A stretch of DNA of 64,000 bases, taken from assembly GCA_019400425.1 (NCBI GenBank), contig JAFREE010000050.1:62001-126000 (forward strand), given 5' to 3'. The stretch is from Hymenochaete sp. R1. Taxonomy: Eukaryota > Basidiomycota > Agaricomycetes > Hymenochaetales > Hymenochaetaceae. Positions 29,723-41,127 of the stretch are shown here, piece by piece. The notes under the pieces were generated by a model. That model worked only from the letters and a program-made list of their open reading frames with translations. It was not told the DNA's origin and did no database searches. The first letter of the stretch is position 1; each line of letters opens with the position of its first letter. Both the position numbers and the translations under genes were made by a program.

Positions 29723-30210
29723 AGGACATTTTTTCTTTTCTTTTCTTCTTTCCCATTCCCCTTATCTTGGACTCTATATTATCTGCATTCTTCAGAGCCC
29801 CGCATTTATTTTCAGTTTTGTTTCATTATAAACTAAAGGCATCCGCGTTCAGATAACGTATTGCTTCGCCGTCTTCATGTTATCGATATATCCGCTTCTG
29901 GAACCTGCGTAATAGACTTATAGCATTACACAAATCATCATTGTATATCGTTCTCGTTCGTAAAAAAAAACGAGATTAAAGTAAGCTTTGCGAAGACGAC
30001 AGACACCATATTCTGGTATATATAGCACGTTTCTGGTATATATAGCACGTCGCCGGTAGATTGAAGCGCCATTATAAATTTAAAAAAGTAGAGCACGTGA
30101 TAAAAACGGTCTGCTGTATAGTTTTGTCCCTTTCGGACGAAGCGGTTTCTAGTGGTGGCGGCGGAAAGGTAAAGCGCGTCGACGACTAGAGCACTCCTAA
30201 GAACACAAAA
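29723..30210 (+). promoter_or_regulatory. ubp12 3' flank and eL43 promoter
   Basis: This 488-base stretch holds no gene. A 20-base unit is duplicated in tandem at 30011-30050, each copy containing TATATA. A CACGTG E-box lies at 30094-30099, about 110 bases before the eL43 start. These are plausible promoter elements of the ribosomal protein gene; function is inference. Confidence 0.5.
30011..30050 (+). repeat. Tandem 20-base duplication with TATATA
   Basis: The unit TTCTGGTATATATAGCACGT occurs twice back to back with no mismatch. It lies 160-200 bases upstream of the eL43 start codon, so it may duplicate a TATA-like core element. Confidence 0.9.
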
Positions 30211-30759
30211 ATGGTGAGTAAATACTCAATATTAGGTCGAATCATGTTGTTTATACCACCTCTCGTTACTAGACGAAGCGCACTCGCAAGGTCGGTGTTA
30301 CCGGAAAGTACGGCACGGTCAGTCTATGTCCAAACCGCAACCCATCATGGGATTGAGAGCAGTGGATTGAAGATTTGTATGCTTATCCGGAGTCATTTTT
30401 TGTAGCGTTACGGTGCTTCTCTGCGTAAGCAGGTGAAGAAGATGGAAGTGACGCAGCATGCGCGGTACACTTGCACGTTCTGTGGAAAAGTGCGTTCGGT
30501 AGCATATGCCTTTCGACAGAAACCTAACGGGAATTATATTGAACTTGCCAAATAGGACTCTGTAAAGCGCACTGCCGTTGGAATCTGGGGCTGTCGAGCA
30601 TGCAAAAAGGTCATAGCTGGGGGTGCATGGACTGTATCAACTACTGCAGCTGCGACCGTAAGGAGGTACGTTGCTAGTCGTACTCCATCTTTCTAACACC
30701 TCGCTAAATTCATCATTTACAGCACGATCCGTCGTCTTCGCGAGATCACGGAAGCTTAG
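30211..30759 (+). CDS. rpl43: 60S ribosomal protein L43 (eL43, L37Ae)
   Basis: Five exons (30211-30213, 30273-30317, 30406-30489, 30556-30665, 30723-30759) give 92 residues, the usual size. Exon 1 is the start codon alone. The mature sequence starts [20 protein letters not shown] and carries the two zinc-binding CxxC pairs CTFCGK and CRACKK, then [18 protein letters not shown]. The protein is a structural component of the large ribosomal subunit. Dense introns near the 5' end are usual for fungal ribosomal protein genes. Confidence 0.97.
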
Positions 30760-30908
30760 ACTCCTTTTTCATATATTCCTGTGCTCGTTTTTATGTTCTC
30801 TACATTCAAGTTTGTACCACAATATGAGGCCTCCATCACCGCACGATTTCGTCCGTGAAGAAGCACGCCAGCATCAGGGAGTGCCCAGGAAGACTTGAAA
30901 TTACGCAA

Positions 30909-32903
30909 TTATAAGGTTCTATGGGTACATAGACTAGTAGATACCAATGGGAAAGGAAGGGAACGAAGGTCTCGTCTGACATTGCTTCGACAGCAATTAC
31001 TAGACGTTTCGCCAGTCGGGTGGTTTACTCCATAAATCTGAAAATTGAAATAGGACGATGAGCAAGCTGACAAGAAAATGTTGGAAAGACCCGACGGACC
31101 AAGATTAATATGTCGTTCCTCGCACGCTTCTTGAGCAAACGGTGCAGGATGCGGGACTGGGTCTCCACTCTCATCGATCGGGGCACGATAGAAGGGGATT
31201 TCGTAATTATAAATCACGATTTTCTTCATTTTCGACACACCTCCGTTCCTTATCAACTCTGGGATGTGGCGCTCAACAAGATTCCAAGGGCTCATCCACA
31301 TGTCGAACCAGCTGAAACAAAGCTCCTCTGTTGTCGGCGGGATAATATCGAGAAACTCAGTAATAGGAGCTGTCTGCCCCTGGATGTGTAACCGCTTGAT
31401 TGTAGAGCAAGCCTGTAAAAGTGTACGAGCCTGGGCGAGATTGAACTCGACGAAGCCGCCCTTATTGATAAGGTGGAGAGCATGTAGGTGAGCAAGTGCT
31501 TCCCGGGCAGCAGGATACAGCCTAAAGACTTCGGCGATGCTCAGAGTACCGATCAAGGTGATGTCCAGCGTCAGCTTTGTCTGACTGCCGTCAGCAGCAA
31601 GTGCCTGGAGGAGCCAACCAACACGATTGAGCTGCATGTCCCCAGGAGATATGCATATACGCAAGTCAGTAAGTTGTCGACGAAGATTGTTCCCACCGAT
31701 AACGCCAGAAGCGGCATGGAAACTCCAGCCACTTATTTCAAGGGATGAGAGATTGGGAAGGATTTGGAGGGCACCTTAGAGGTCGTTAGCCATGAATTGT
31801 AGCTGTGCTTGGTCTATGACCTTACCTGCAAGATACCTGAAATCACACGACGGGTATCCATGCGAACAATGCCAACTAAGGCTTTCCAGTGTATGGATTT
31901 GAGATACCACATTCAGAATGATATCTTCTCGAAGACCACTCTCTTTCAGCGTGAGTGACCTGAGATTGCCCAGTCTCCGAAGCAAGTTGCACAGATCTGT
32001 CTCAACGTCCCCTGGTCGGGCAGGAGCGTCCGAGCCTTCAACGTGATAACCGTGGAACCAGACATCACCCAACGCCACAACGAGCTCTTCCGTATGCCGC
32101 CCCGGTAGAGGACTCCTCAGTAACCTGAGCAAAGCCGAGGGAGACCTTGCGACAATGCGCGCTGCCAGACGTTGCTGGGCTGGAGCAGTCCATGAACGAT
32201 GTACAAGAGCCATGGACCGGAGACAGTCACCACGCTGGCGCTCTACAGCATCAACGAGAGGGATTTGGTATTGCACGGGCTCGTCGACAAGGTCTGCATC
32301 GATTGCAATGCAGTCCAGAATTCTCTCCAGAATGGGATAAGGAACCTCCTTAAAGCGGCGAACACTCACAGCAGCTTCCTCGAGCTCGACGTCTCGAGCA
32401 GCATGACTCAGAACATCATCCAAATCTAGAGTCGACGTAGATGAAGTAGCTCCGAAATTTGCCATGATGAGAGGCGAGGCCTTACTCCTCTCCCTCTGGA
32501 CATCATTGCGGTACGCCGCAACCGCCAAATCTATCTCGGCAGCGTCGGTGATCGTGAGCTCTTGAGCATTGAACTGCGGGTGACATAGTACGTCGAGGAA
32601 GAGATTGATCGTAGGTACGCCAAGCCCATGCTCGAGACGGAGGCGCGCGAGAAGGGCATCGGTGGTAGAGGCGAAGGTTGTATGGGTTCCCGAGCTGGGC
32701 TCAAATACTGATAGGACAGGTCCTGCAACGTCAGCCGTTGTCGACGAGGCTGAGGTAGGAGGGTGTGAATGGGAGTGTGGGTGTGAATGAGAGTGGACAT
32801 GGTCGTGATAGGTGCGGGTGCGTCGACCGGGGACTCGCCGTCTGATGGTGCTCATGGTCCTCGTCAACGGGAAGGCAGGCAGGTACTTTCTCACTTTGCG
32901 CAT
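30909..32903 (-). CDS. F-box/leucine-rich-repeat-like protein, substrate unknown
   Basis: Two exons (32903-31826, 31774-30909) join in frame to 647 residues. A probable F-box lies mid-N-terminal (RFKEVPYPILERILDCIAID, then CLRSMALVHRSWTAPAQQRL). It is followed by irregular leucine-rich strands (LGNLRSLTLKESGLREDIIL, HTLESLSWHCS, LPNLSSLEISGWSF). This layout is common in large basidiomycete F-box families, which recruit targets to SCF ubiquitin ligases. The N-terminus has a His/Ser repeat (HDHVHSHSHPHSHSHP). The 3' end is uncertain: a possible intron at about 31030-31075 (GTCAGC...TTTTCAG) would end the protein early with LFME. The start could also be the ATG 16 codons downstream (MSTIRRRVPG). 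Confidence 0.6.
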
Positions 32904-33691
32904 TTTCTTCCAAGCTCCAGTTTAAAAGTAAAACGAGTGGGCGGACAGTCTGACGGGGAAAGGCACAGCAAAAGTCCATTGGGACTTGAGCAGTCGCAAC
33001 AAGCTTACCGGCTGGCGCCTCTCGCCACCTCCCAAATTCGAATTGCGGTCGAGCACGGACTCCCCTTGGCTGAAGGTCACATACCAGTACACATTGTTTC
33101 CTCGCGTATACGGTCAAATATCTAACGTCGGCTAAGGTATATGTGCAAATTGTCATCTCTATTCGATTAAACAAGAAGTCATTCTTACACTGTATCGCCT
33201 AACCTTCAGTTGATCGTATGTGTGGCGGAAGTGGCGGTCAGAAGGAGAGGCGTGTGTGCCATATGAATGGGAATATTATTAACCAACGTACTTGCGGCGT
33301 CGTCAAATGGTAAAACGCCGCACTCAAAGTCCATTCGAGTCTGGCTCTCAGGGAGATGGAGGGACCAAATGTTAGTATCAAAATACTGTGAATTCTATGG
33401 TTCTTTGTAATAAATAATCCTAATTATAACGTGCATCGTTGCAAATCATTGCTTCAGACGGGCTCGAAGAAAACGGTAAAAAAAAGACAACTGGCCATTG
33501 GCACAGTGAATTAGGCTGATGAAAACCGGAATACGAAGGAGCAGGGACGGAAACAAAGTAAGATTCTTTATGAGAAAAAGGTTCAATTAGGTCATCGAGT
33601 TAATACGCACATATACTTACGACCACGTAGTAATTTAGCGCAACCACTGTTGAACCAATGCTCGTATGGTAATGACGCGATTGAAACAATA
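32904..33691. other. Intergenic region between hrt3 and the F-box/LRR gene
   Basis: About 790 bases with no supported gene. It is the promoter side of the F-box/LRR gene and the 3' flank of hrt3. Near 33295-33345 is a short segment with a GGCGT/ACGCC hairpin and a weak tRNA-like B box (CATTCGAGTC) that does not fold into a full tRNA. Confidence 0.5.
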
Positions 33692-35444
33692 TCAAACACC
33701 ATACGACCTAACTTTGGAAAACCAGAACGGGCGTTCGTGTTTCAGCGACAGCGCGTCTGCCTCTCCATTCTCGCAGTTAATGGAAAAGTAACCATTGAAT
33801 TCTAACTTGTTCCACCTATGAGGCTCAGAAAGTAAGTCATCACAACATCATCCATAGGAAAGACGACCCTACCTTCCTACAGGCCTTGAACGAAGGCCTA
33901 GTGTCATTTGGAATGTGTATCGAATATTATCCTTGGTCGGATCTTGCAAGTCGCGCACGACGACCTCGTCACCATCCAATGACCAAGTTCCGATTAGAAC
34001 ACCCTTCGATATGGTTAAGCTTGGTGGAAACTTTGATTTCAAGAACGGAGACACTCACTTTCATGCGTAGCGTGGGTGTCAAAAGAGGTATTATTGTCTG
34101 AGGTGGAACCTCGTCGTTCGCGAGCAAGGATACTACAGTCCCGTCAGGAGAGAAACGTCTGATATCTCATAGTTAGATTACTTTTCTTCAAATTTGCCTA
34201 ATATTATCAATCGCCCTCACAAGAATCGATGATATGTTATCAGATGGCTAACCTATCGAAGAAAGTCAATGGTCATAACTCAATTGCAACGCAGTATTCT
34301 GACTTACGTTAACCCAGGCATTCTCGCTATAACCTGGGCGACTATGAGAGTTCAATCCTCAGATGCAAACGAAATGTTGGGAATAAAGCATACACATAAT
34401 GGCAGACGGCAATGTAAACACCGTCTAACCTCAGACGAGGATGTTCCATATATAATCGCCGGTAGTCAAAACTGAATTGCTCTGCCAGGTCCTCTACCAC
34501 TGAGTCGTCAGACACCTGCGGTGGCACGTAGGTTTGGTGAACAATGGGTCTACGAAGGCATAATAATGCATCAGAAACCACGGTACACAAGAACGCATTG
34601 AGTGTAACGTTGATATGCCATTCTAACCTCACCTCCAAATAGATTGGTCCATAGACAGCAGTCTCGCCTTCCTTGCCAATCTTGCAAATCGCTCAACAGA
34701 GATCGTGTCAAGCATCTTCAAAATGCAGACAAGAACCTCATCTGGGAGAAGCTGTAGTGGCACCCTATTCCTCTCGTCGTCCGGGTAAAATTCGACATCC
34801 CCAGGGAAGTGTGATATTATGTTGGCGAGTCTTCCGGATATATGCTTCTCGCGGTCATGGCTTTCATGATGTGTATGTGCGTAAGTATGAGATAATGAGG
34901 GCTTGTCCGGCTCTTTGCGAATGTCCATAAGATGAGCCTGCTGAGCGAGGTCACCATCCTCGGCGGACTTCGACGGCCCGAGCTCCAGCCGCATCTCTTC
35001 CTTCCTGTACGCTTTGTCGACGTTGGGTTCGATTCGGAAAGCACGTCTATAGAGGCCCAAAGCTTCATCGATATTCCCGCATTGCTCCTGAATAATAGCA
35101 CGCCTATAAATCTCTAGTGCCTTTTCAAGCCTCTCGGACTTGTGATCTGCAACACCAATGGGTACGTGATGAGCGTGTCGAGGTTGTTGTTGCTTGACAC
35201 GAGAGCCTGAAGACTCTGGAGCGTGCAAGACTTGGCGAAGGCCTATAGTTGGACTAACTAAAGGGCTCCTGGGAGAAAGCGGAGGAGACTTTGTTGCATC
35301 GCTAGCAGTACTGTCTTTGTTCTCGTCTGTGGTGGAGGTGGTAGACCCAGACCTTGCCTTCCTCCTCTTAACTTCAGCCTTCCACTCCTCTCTGAATCTG
35401 GAGAGTTCGTCCACGTTTGAGGCATTATCTGCTGGATCCGTCAT
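33692..35444 (-). CDS. hrt3: SCF F-box protein Hrt3/Pof7 (FBXO9 family), exon structure partly unresolved
   Basis: The start MTDPADNASNVDELSRFREE and the end ERPFWFSKVRSYGV fit the Hrt3/FBXO9 family, whose members are substrate adaptors of SCF ubiquitin ligases. A TPR-like stretch (LEKALEIYRRAIIQEQ, GNIDEALGLYRRAFRIEP) precedes the F-box (LQLLPDEVLVCILKMLDTIS). Family strands follow: VHQTYVPPQ, HPRLRLDGVYIAVCHYVRPG, FSPDGTVVSLLAND, TPTLRMK, GVLIGTWSLDGDEVVVRDL and YFSINCENGEADALS. Clear exons are 35444-34633, 34549-34394 and 34341-34308 (34 bases, ending AWVN). Between 34308 and about 34165, where relatives have a VTYHRYLRF-like strand, every frame meets a stop before a matching splice site. 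The gene may therefore be damaged, divergent or spliced unusually there. Confidence 0.8.
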
Positions 35445-35703
35445 GCCCACTAGAGTTTGTGTCCAGGCCAATCCATCAAAACAGGCAGACCCGTAGTGAT
35501 ATGTATGGGATATGGACAAGAAGGTTAGTAATAGGAAGCGGTCAAGCCGATTCGATTCGGTGCTTTTCTGAACTGGTGAGATCGCATTCACGTGATGACA
35601 GAATCCACGTCGTTCCAGAAGCTAGAAAGAAAGCTTCAAGCCAAGCACTCACCTTCCCACCAACGAAGTCTGCCAGGAGCAGCTCTCATTCATCCACGAC
35701 GTT
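35445..35703. promoter_or_regulatory. Bidirectional promoter hrt3 / DnaJ gene
   Basis: These 259 bases between divergent start codons hold both promoters. No specific motif was recognised. Confidence 0.45.
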
Positions 35704-37361
35704 ATGGAAAGCAACAAGGACGAAGGAATTAAGTGTTTAAAGATTTCCCAAAAGCACTTCCAGAATGGCAACTTCATCTCTGCACGCAAGTTCTGCGAGA
35801 AATCCATTAATCTCTTCCCCACACCCGAAGGCTCCAAGCTCCTTTCCTTGATTTCGGAAGCAGAGGTCTCGGGGGAGACCGCGGGTGCTTCAGCGTCAAC
35901 GACCTCTGCCGAGGCCCATCCTTCTGCGAGTGGGACGAGGCATAGACACGCAGAGAGCGAACCAGCTGCTTCGTCATCGAAAGCGAGGTCCACTATATTC
36001 ACAAATGGATCTGCTGAGGAAGGAGACTCGAAACGAGACTTTACGCCAGAACAGGAGGCGATCGTAAAGAGGATACGGACGTGCAAGGTGACGGAATACT
36101 ATGAGATCATGTCACTGAAGAAGGACTGTGGTGAGGTGGATGTGAAGAAGGCCTATCGTAAGGTATGTTTCTCATGCTACCATAGACATGAATAATTGTA
36201 ATTTCTGACGACCTTCTTAATTGAAGCTTGCTCTTCAACTGCACCCCGACAAAAACGGTGCTCCTGGTGCGGATGAAGCTTTCAAAAGTGAGGACACGCG
36301 GTTATTACTACTGTGGAAAAGCCTAATGACACGGGATTGTCGGTACTTGTTTAACAGTGGTTTCAAAGGCCTTCCAGATTCTTTCTGGTATGGCTTCTTT
36401 ACAATCTAGAAGAAGCATCTCAAGCTCACAAGTCAATCTTAGACGCTGACAAGCGAGCTGCATATGACCGTCACGGCGCGGATCCAGATTCTCGATTCTC
36501 AGGAACGTCAAATGGGGGAGGCCATCCTGGCTTCTCTACCAGCCGATTCGGTAACGGTCCTACATTCGATGGGGAGATCAGCCCGGAGGATTTGTTCAAC
36601 ATGTTCTTCGGGGGCGGAGGCGGTTTCGGAGGATTCGATGGTGTGCGAGTGGGACAAATGGGTGGAGGACCTGGAGGTGAGCATCTCTATCATCAAAACT
36701 GGTGTCAATGATTGACCGAGCCATTTCGGTGTCCAGTATTTACTACTTCGTTTGGGCCCGGTGGTTTCAGAACGACTCGTGTGCATATGGGTGGGGGTGG
36801 ACGAGGAAATGCACAGGCCCGCCAACAACAGGGCGAGACATCAACGCGAACGATGCTCGCCCAATTAGCTCCTCTCATTATCCTTTTCATTTTTACTTTC
36901 CTTTCCGCCGTACCTAATCTCTTCGGGTCCGTTGGGCCACGACACCCGAACTATTCCTTCACACCTTCACAGCGTTTCAACGAGGGCCGAGAGACGAGTG
37001 GCTTGAACGTCAAGTACTTCGTCAACCAGGCCGAATTTTCTGCTCATCCCATAAACGACGACGTTGCTACTGCTACGAAGGCAGGGCAGCAGTCATCACT
37101 GTTGAGGAATTTTGAACGATCAGTGGAGCACAACTATAGGGAACAGATATATTTGACCTGTCAGCGGGATCAGGAGCGACAACAACGTCGGAAAGAAGCA
37201 AAAATGTAGGCACCATCTGCTTCACAATCAAATGCGTATTGACAAATCTACGTAGGGGATTCCTGGGTATCGGTTCGGATTGGGATGCCATTCGCAAGAT
37301 CAATGAGGAGAAAATTCCGAGTTGCGAAGAATACACCAATTTAGTCGCTCGTCGTCGATGA
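35704..37361 (+). CDS. ER-membrane DnaJ protein (DNAJB12/B14, Hlj1-like)
   Basis: Six exons (35704-36162, 36227-36287, 36358-36387, 36443-36676, 36737-37205, 37256-37361) give 452 residues. The J domain begins near residue 130 (TEYYEIMSLKKDCGEVDVKK) and contains the HPD motif in LALQLHPDKNG, followed by MVSKAFQILSD and KRAAYDRHG. A Gly/Phe-rich region follows (MFFGGGGGFGGF). One membrane helix (LAPLIILFIFTFLSAVPNLF) and the family C-terminal domain (YSFTPSQRFNEGRETSGLNV) complete it. Such proteins recruit Hsp70 to the ER surface for quality control and ERAD. A 30-base exon lies inside the J domain. The N-terminal helix pair resembles a short TPR-like unit. Confidence 0.92.
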
Positions 37362-37892
37362 CGGAACTGCATTTTTTCTTCTTTAGAGCTTTCATCTCGC
37401 CTTCATTTATTATTGCATGCCTATCGATTGTTTTTATTCAATTGTCTGTAAAACGTGCCTCCAGAGGGTTTCGTGTCGGTAGTTTGCGTTGGGTTGGGTT
37501 GGGATTTATTAGGTTAAGGACAAATACGGGACCTCCGAGATCTTCCGAGTCTAAGTTGCACAACCTCTCTGGCGCGATATTTGTGTTGTCGAGCTTGCTA
37601 TCAAGCTTTAAAACAACCAATAGCAAGTCTGAATGATATTAGGTGAAGCTGAGGGTGCTCGAATCTACAGCCGACATTCTTTCATGTGCGATGTGAAAAT
37701 GTCGAATGGGGTTTTGCCGAGTAATCCTCCGATGGGGGTACATTTGGGTTGCGCACCCAGGCAACGATCTTGCCTCGCCATTGAAGCACGCATGCGATTC
37801 ATTGTACATAGAGATGTGTGAGGGAGACGCCCCAATTGTGATTACGATTGGGTTAAAGCATGGCTGCAGGATACAAGCATTGTGCAAATGAA
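37362..37892. other. Convergent intergenic region, DnaJ gene / cox9
   Basis: About 530 bases between two convergent stop codons. It holds 3' UTR sequence only, as far as I can see. Open frames here show no family features. Confidence 0.45.
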
Positions 37893-38197
37893 CTATGCGG
37901 CATCAGCCCTTTCCTTCTCGAGCTTGAGATAGAACTCTTCTTGTCTCTTGACTGAAGCAAACATATGAGAACCGTAGAAAAAAAAGCGTCACTTCTGAGA
38001 GATGACAAACGTACCATGCGGTAGATGGACACTGTACCTGCAAAATGCCGTCAGAGTCTGGTGTATAGAGATCGAAAGGGCAAAGAGAGAATAACATACC
38101 ACCAACCATAACCGGCAGCGGTTCCGAGGCCGAGTGCAAGGGACAGGTTGAGGAAAAAGTTCTTCCTTAGAGTGCCTGTGATTGGAGCGACGGGCAT
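37893..38197 (-). CDS. cox9: Cytochrome c oxidase subunit 7A (Cox9)
   Basis: Three exons (38197-38100, 38037-38015, 37951-37893) give 59 residues, the usual size for this subunit. The sequence runs MPVAPITGTLRKNFFLNLSL, then a single hydrophobic segment with GLGTAAGYGWWY, then HLPHVKRQEEFYLKLEKE. It is a small one-helix subunit of mitochondrial complex IV in the inner membrane. Exon 2 is only 23 bases. The gene is too short and too fragmented to show as one open frame and was found by joining the exons. Confidence 0.88.
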
Positions 38198-38623
38198 TGT
38201 ATTTTGTTGCAGACGGCGACGGTGCGGATGACGAGAGTGTTGGATCGAGTGTGGTGAGGTGGATGGATGGATGAAGAAAAGAAGGGAAGGGAATTAGTCA
38301 AGCGGTGAGGTGAGTGACCACAAGCCGCGCGCTGACCTGACCTGACCGCGCAAAGCCCCTCCACCGACATCTCTCCAGCTCCCTCCCCTCGCCTTCTCTC
38401 TTCCTCACCCTCACCCTCATCGTCCACAATCCACTCAACTGTCTCTCGTCATCGTTGCTCTTAACATCATCTCCAGGCCTTCTGTCTCGTACTGGTATCA
38501 TTCGCATCACTCAACACGCATAAAGCCACTCCCAACCCTCTAACAGCCCTTACCCTCTCCCGCTCTGTCCTCCATTCTAGCGCGTCCAACTCCCTTCTCC
38601 AATAACGTGCACATAAACACTTC
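38198..38623. promoter_or_regulatory. Bidirectional promoter cox9 / cdc55
   Basis: These 426 bases between divergent starts are rich in CT tracts on the plus strand (about 38350-38590), the usual look of a fungal promoter and 5' UTR. No named site was recognised. Confidence 0.45.
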
Positions 38624-40448
38624 ATGATGGAAGGTGACGCGTCAGGGTCAGGCGGCTGGAGATTCGCTCAGTGTTTTGGTGACAAAGGCGACGTCGAGGA
38701 TATCACCGAAGGTACGTACTGCCATCCTCCTTCGTCTCTTATATTTGCATATACCCTCCGCCTTTCTTATCTTCCTCTCTCTAAATATCTAGCCGATATA
38801 ATCTCTACCGTCGAATTTGACTCGACGGGCAACTACCTCGCCACTGGGGACAAAGGCGGTCGTGTCGTCTTGTTCGAGCGCAACGAGGCTGTAAGTCGCC
38901 ATTACTCTCTTTTCTCGCACACACCCCTCTTTCCGCAGGCCCGTGCTCGTCCTAGTGGCGTTGCTGGCTCTGGCCATCCCATTGGCCATCTGCTGACACT
39001 GTATCTGATGACTTGGACGTGTAGAAAAGGGGATGCGAGTACAAATTTTACACCGAGTTCCAATCACACGAGCCAGAGTTTGACTACTTAAAGTCTCTCG
39101 AGATCGAAGAGAAAATCAATAAGATCAAATGGTGCAAACGACAGAACGCAGCACATTTTCTTCTATCGACGAACGGTATGTATGGTTCCCTTCGTCTGTA
39201 GGGCCCGATTACTGAAGCAACTATTCATTAGACAAGACGATCAAACTTTGGAAGGTGTTCGAAAGGTCGTTGAAGGTCGTTTCAGAGTCGAATCATCATG
39301 ATGGCACCCGAGCTGTACCTCCCCCTCAGGACCCCCGTTCGTTAATACTACCACGCATGGCCGCTCAAGACCAAATCGTCACTGCCGTTCCCCGGAAAGT
39401 TTACTCAAATGCGCATGCATACCATATCAACTCGATATCTATAAATTCGGATGGAGAGACGTACATTTCTGCGGATGACCTACGAGTAAACTTGTGGAAC
39501 CTTAACATCAGCGACCAGAGCTTCAGTATGTCTCGTATAATCGATTCTCTATCAGACCATTCTAATCTAAGCATCAAGATATCGTCGACATCAAACCCGT
39601 AAACATGGAGGAGCTTACCGAGGTTATCACGGCTGCAGAATTCCATCCCACGCAATGCAATCTCTTCATGTACTCGAGCTCCAAAGGAACGATCAAACTT
39701 GCGGACATGAGAGAGTCGGCTTTGTGTGACAAACACTGCAAGCGTGAGTGGCTCCCTATATGCGTGAGAAGCCAAGTCATATGGTAAAATGCTGATTGAC
39801 GCCCTCAGTGTTCGAGGAAGAGGAAGATCCGTCGACGAGGTCATTTTTTTCAGAGATTATATCCTCCATCTCGGACGTCAAATTCAGTTCCGACGGCCGT
39901 TATGTCCTTTCTCGGGATTATCTCACGCTCAAGATCTGGGACGTAAACATGGAGTCGAAACCCGTGAGGACGATACCGATACATGACCATTTGCGCGGGA
40001 AGTTATGTGATCTGTACGAGAACGACTGCATCTTTGATAAGTTTGAATGCATGTTCAGCGGGGATGGAAAGTAAGTACATCAGTGCAAGCAAAAGGAAAA
40101 GCGGAATCTCATCACAGAAAGGAGTGTGATGACAGGGTCGTATCACAACTACTTCAGGTTATTCAATCTGGAGAATGACAATGATGTTGTCCTGCAAGCC
40201 GACAAATCTGCGTTCAAGGCAAAGAAGATGGGTATGCGGAACGGGGCACGTCCTGGCGGGTTGAAGGAGCAAATGAACACAGAGACGCTTGATTTCAACA
40301 AGAAAATACTGCATGGCAGCTGGCATCCACGCGAAAACACGATCGCGGTAAGTCAGATAAGACCCATGCTTCTATGTGTGACTGGCTTATAAATCTGGAT
40401 GGATAGATTGCTGCGACGAACAACCTTTTCTTATACAGCGCCGCCTGA
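38624..40448 (+). CDS. cdc55: Protein phosphatase 2A regulatory subunit B (PR55/Cdc55)
   Basis: Eight exons (38624-38711, 38793-38890, 39025-39176, 39233-39525, 39579-39743, 39809-40070, 40122-40347, 40407-40448) give 441 residues, a normal length. Family blocks are continuous: [144 protein letters not shown], then [15 protein letters not shown] and NNLFLYSAA. The WD40 propeller targets PP2A to substrates in mitosis and morphogenesis. Yeast Zds proteins bind this subunit. The start could be either of two adjacent ATG codons. Confidence 0.96.
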
Positions 40449-41127
40449 GGATTACGCCCGACTTGCGGTCACTCACAACCCCTCACCGCCCTGACCCGTT
40501 CCGTCATATTTACTTCGAGCAGCCCAGGAAGCTCGGTAGCAGTGCTGGACCGATTAGAATGCAAAATCTCTGGCTGCTTGCTGGTGTTAGGATTTCTTTT
40601 ATTCCTTTCTTCCTTCTGTACTTCTCCATTCCCCTCATCTATCCACTTATTCGCCCGCCCCAACCTATTCCCTTCAAGGCCCATTGTACACCAATTCACA
40701 GACCCATGACCGGTTCCCCACGTTTTTCCAGTCATGCTTTTCGGAGAAGAAGGAAGAAATAAGAAGAAACCAAAGTGAACGAAAGAAATGAAATGAATCA
40801 TTAGGGACATTTAGTAGTAAAGATGCTAATGAATGCAAAACGTGTATCTATTGTTTTTGTTCGTGAAGAAAAGAGGACGTTGTGAATTAGAGAGAATATT
40901 TTCAGATAGCTATCCGCAATCCCTTTGGGTTCAAATATTCAATGATTATTCAGGTCTTCTTGACGGAATCGAACAAATCAGTCTGAACTTCAGGATGATC
41001 TTCACTGACTTCAGTCGCGCCTGTGGCGTCCGCGCCGCATACGTTACTCCGCCTACTTTTCCTCCGAGGCTCATCTGCACCTCGTCTTCACCTCAATCTC
41101 GACCTTCACTGTCAACACCAACACCTC
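40449..41127 (+). other. Intergenic region between cdc55 and vps5
   Basis: About 680 bases between tandem genes, holding the cdc55 3' flank and the vps5 promoter. No coding pattern was seen. Confidence 0.5.

Noticed and set aside
32731..33174. 147-codon minus-strand frame overlapping the start of the F-box/LRR gene
   Set aside because: It runs out of frame through the first exon of the real gene and its promoter, and no motif supports it.
37322..37821. Open frames in the gap between the DnaJ gene and cox9
   Set aside because: They overlap 3' UTRs, start inside the DnaJ stop region, and show no recognisable domain.
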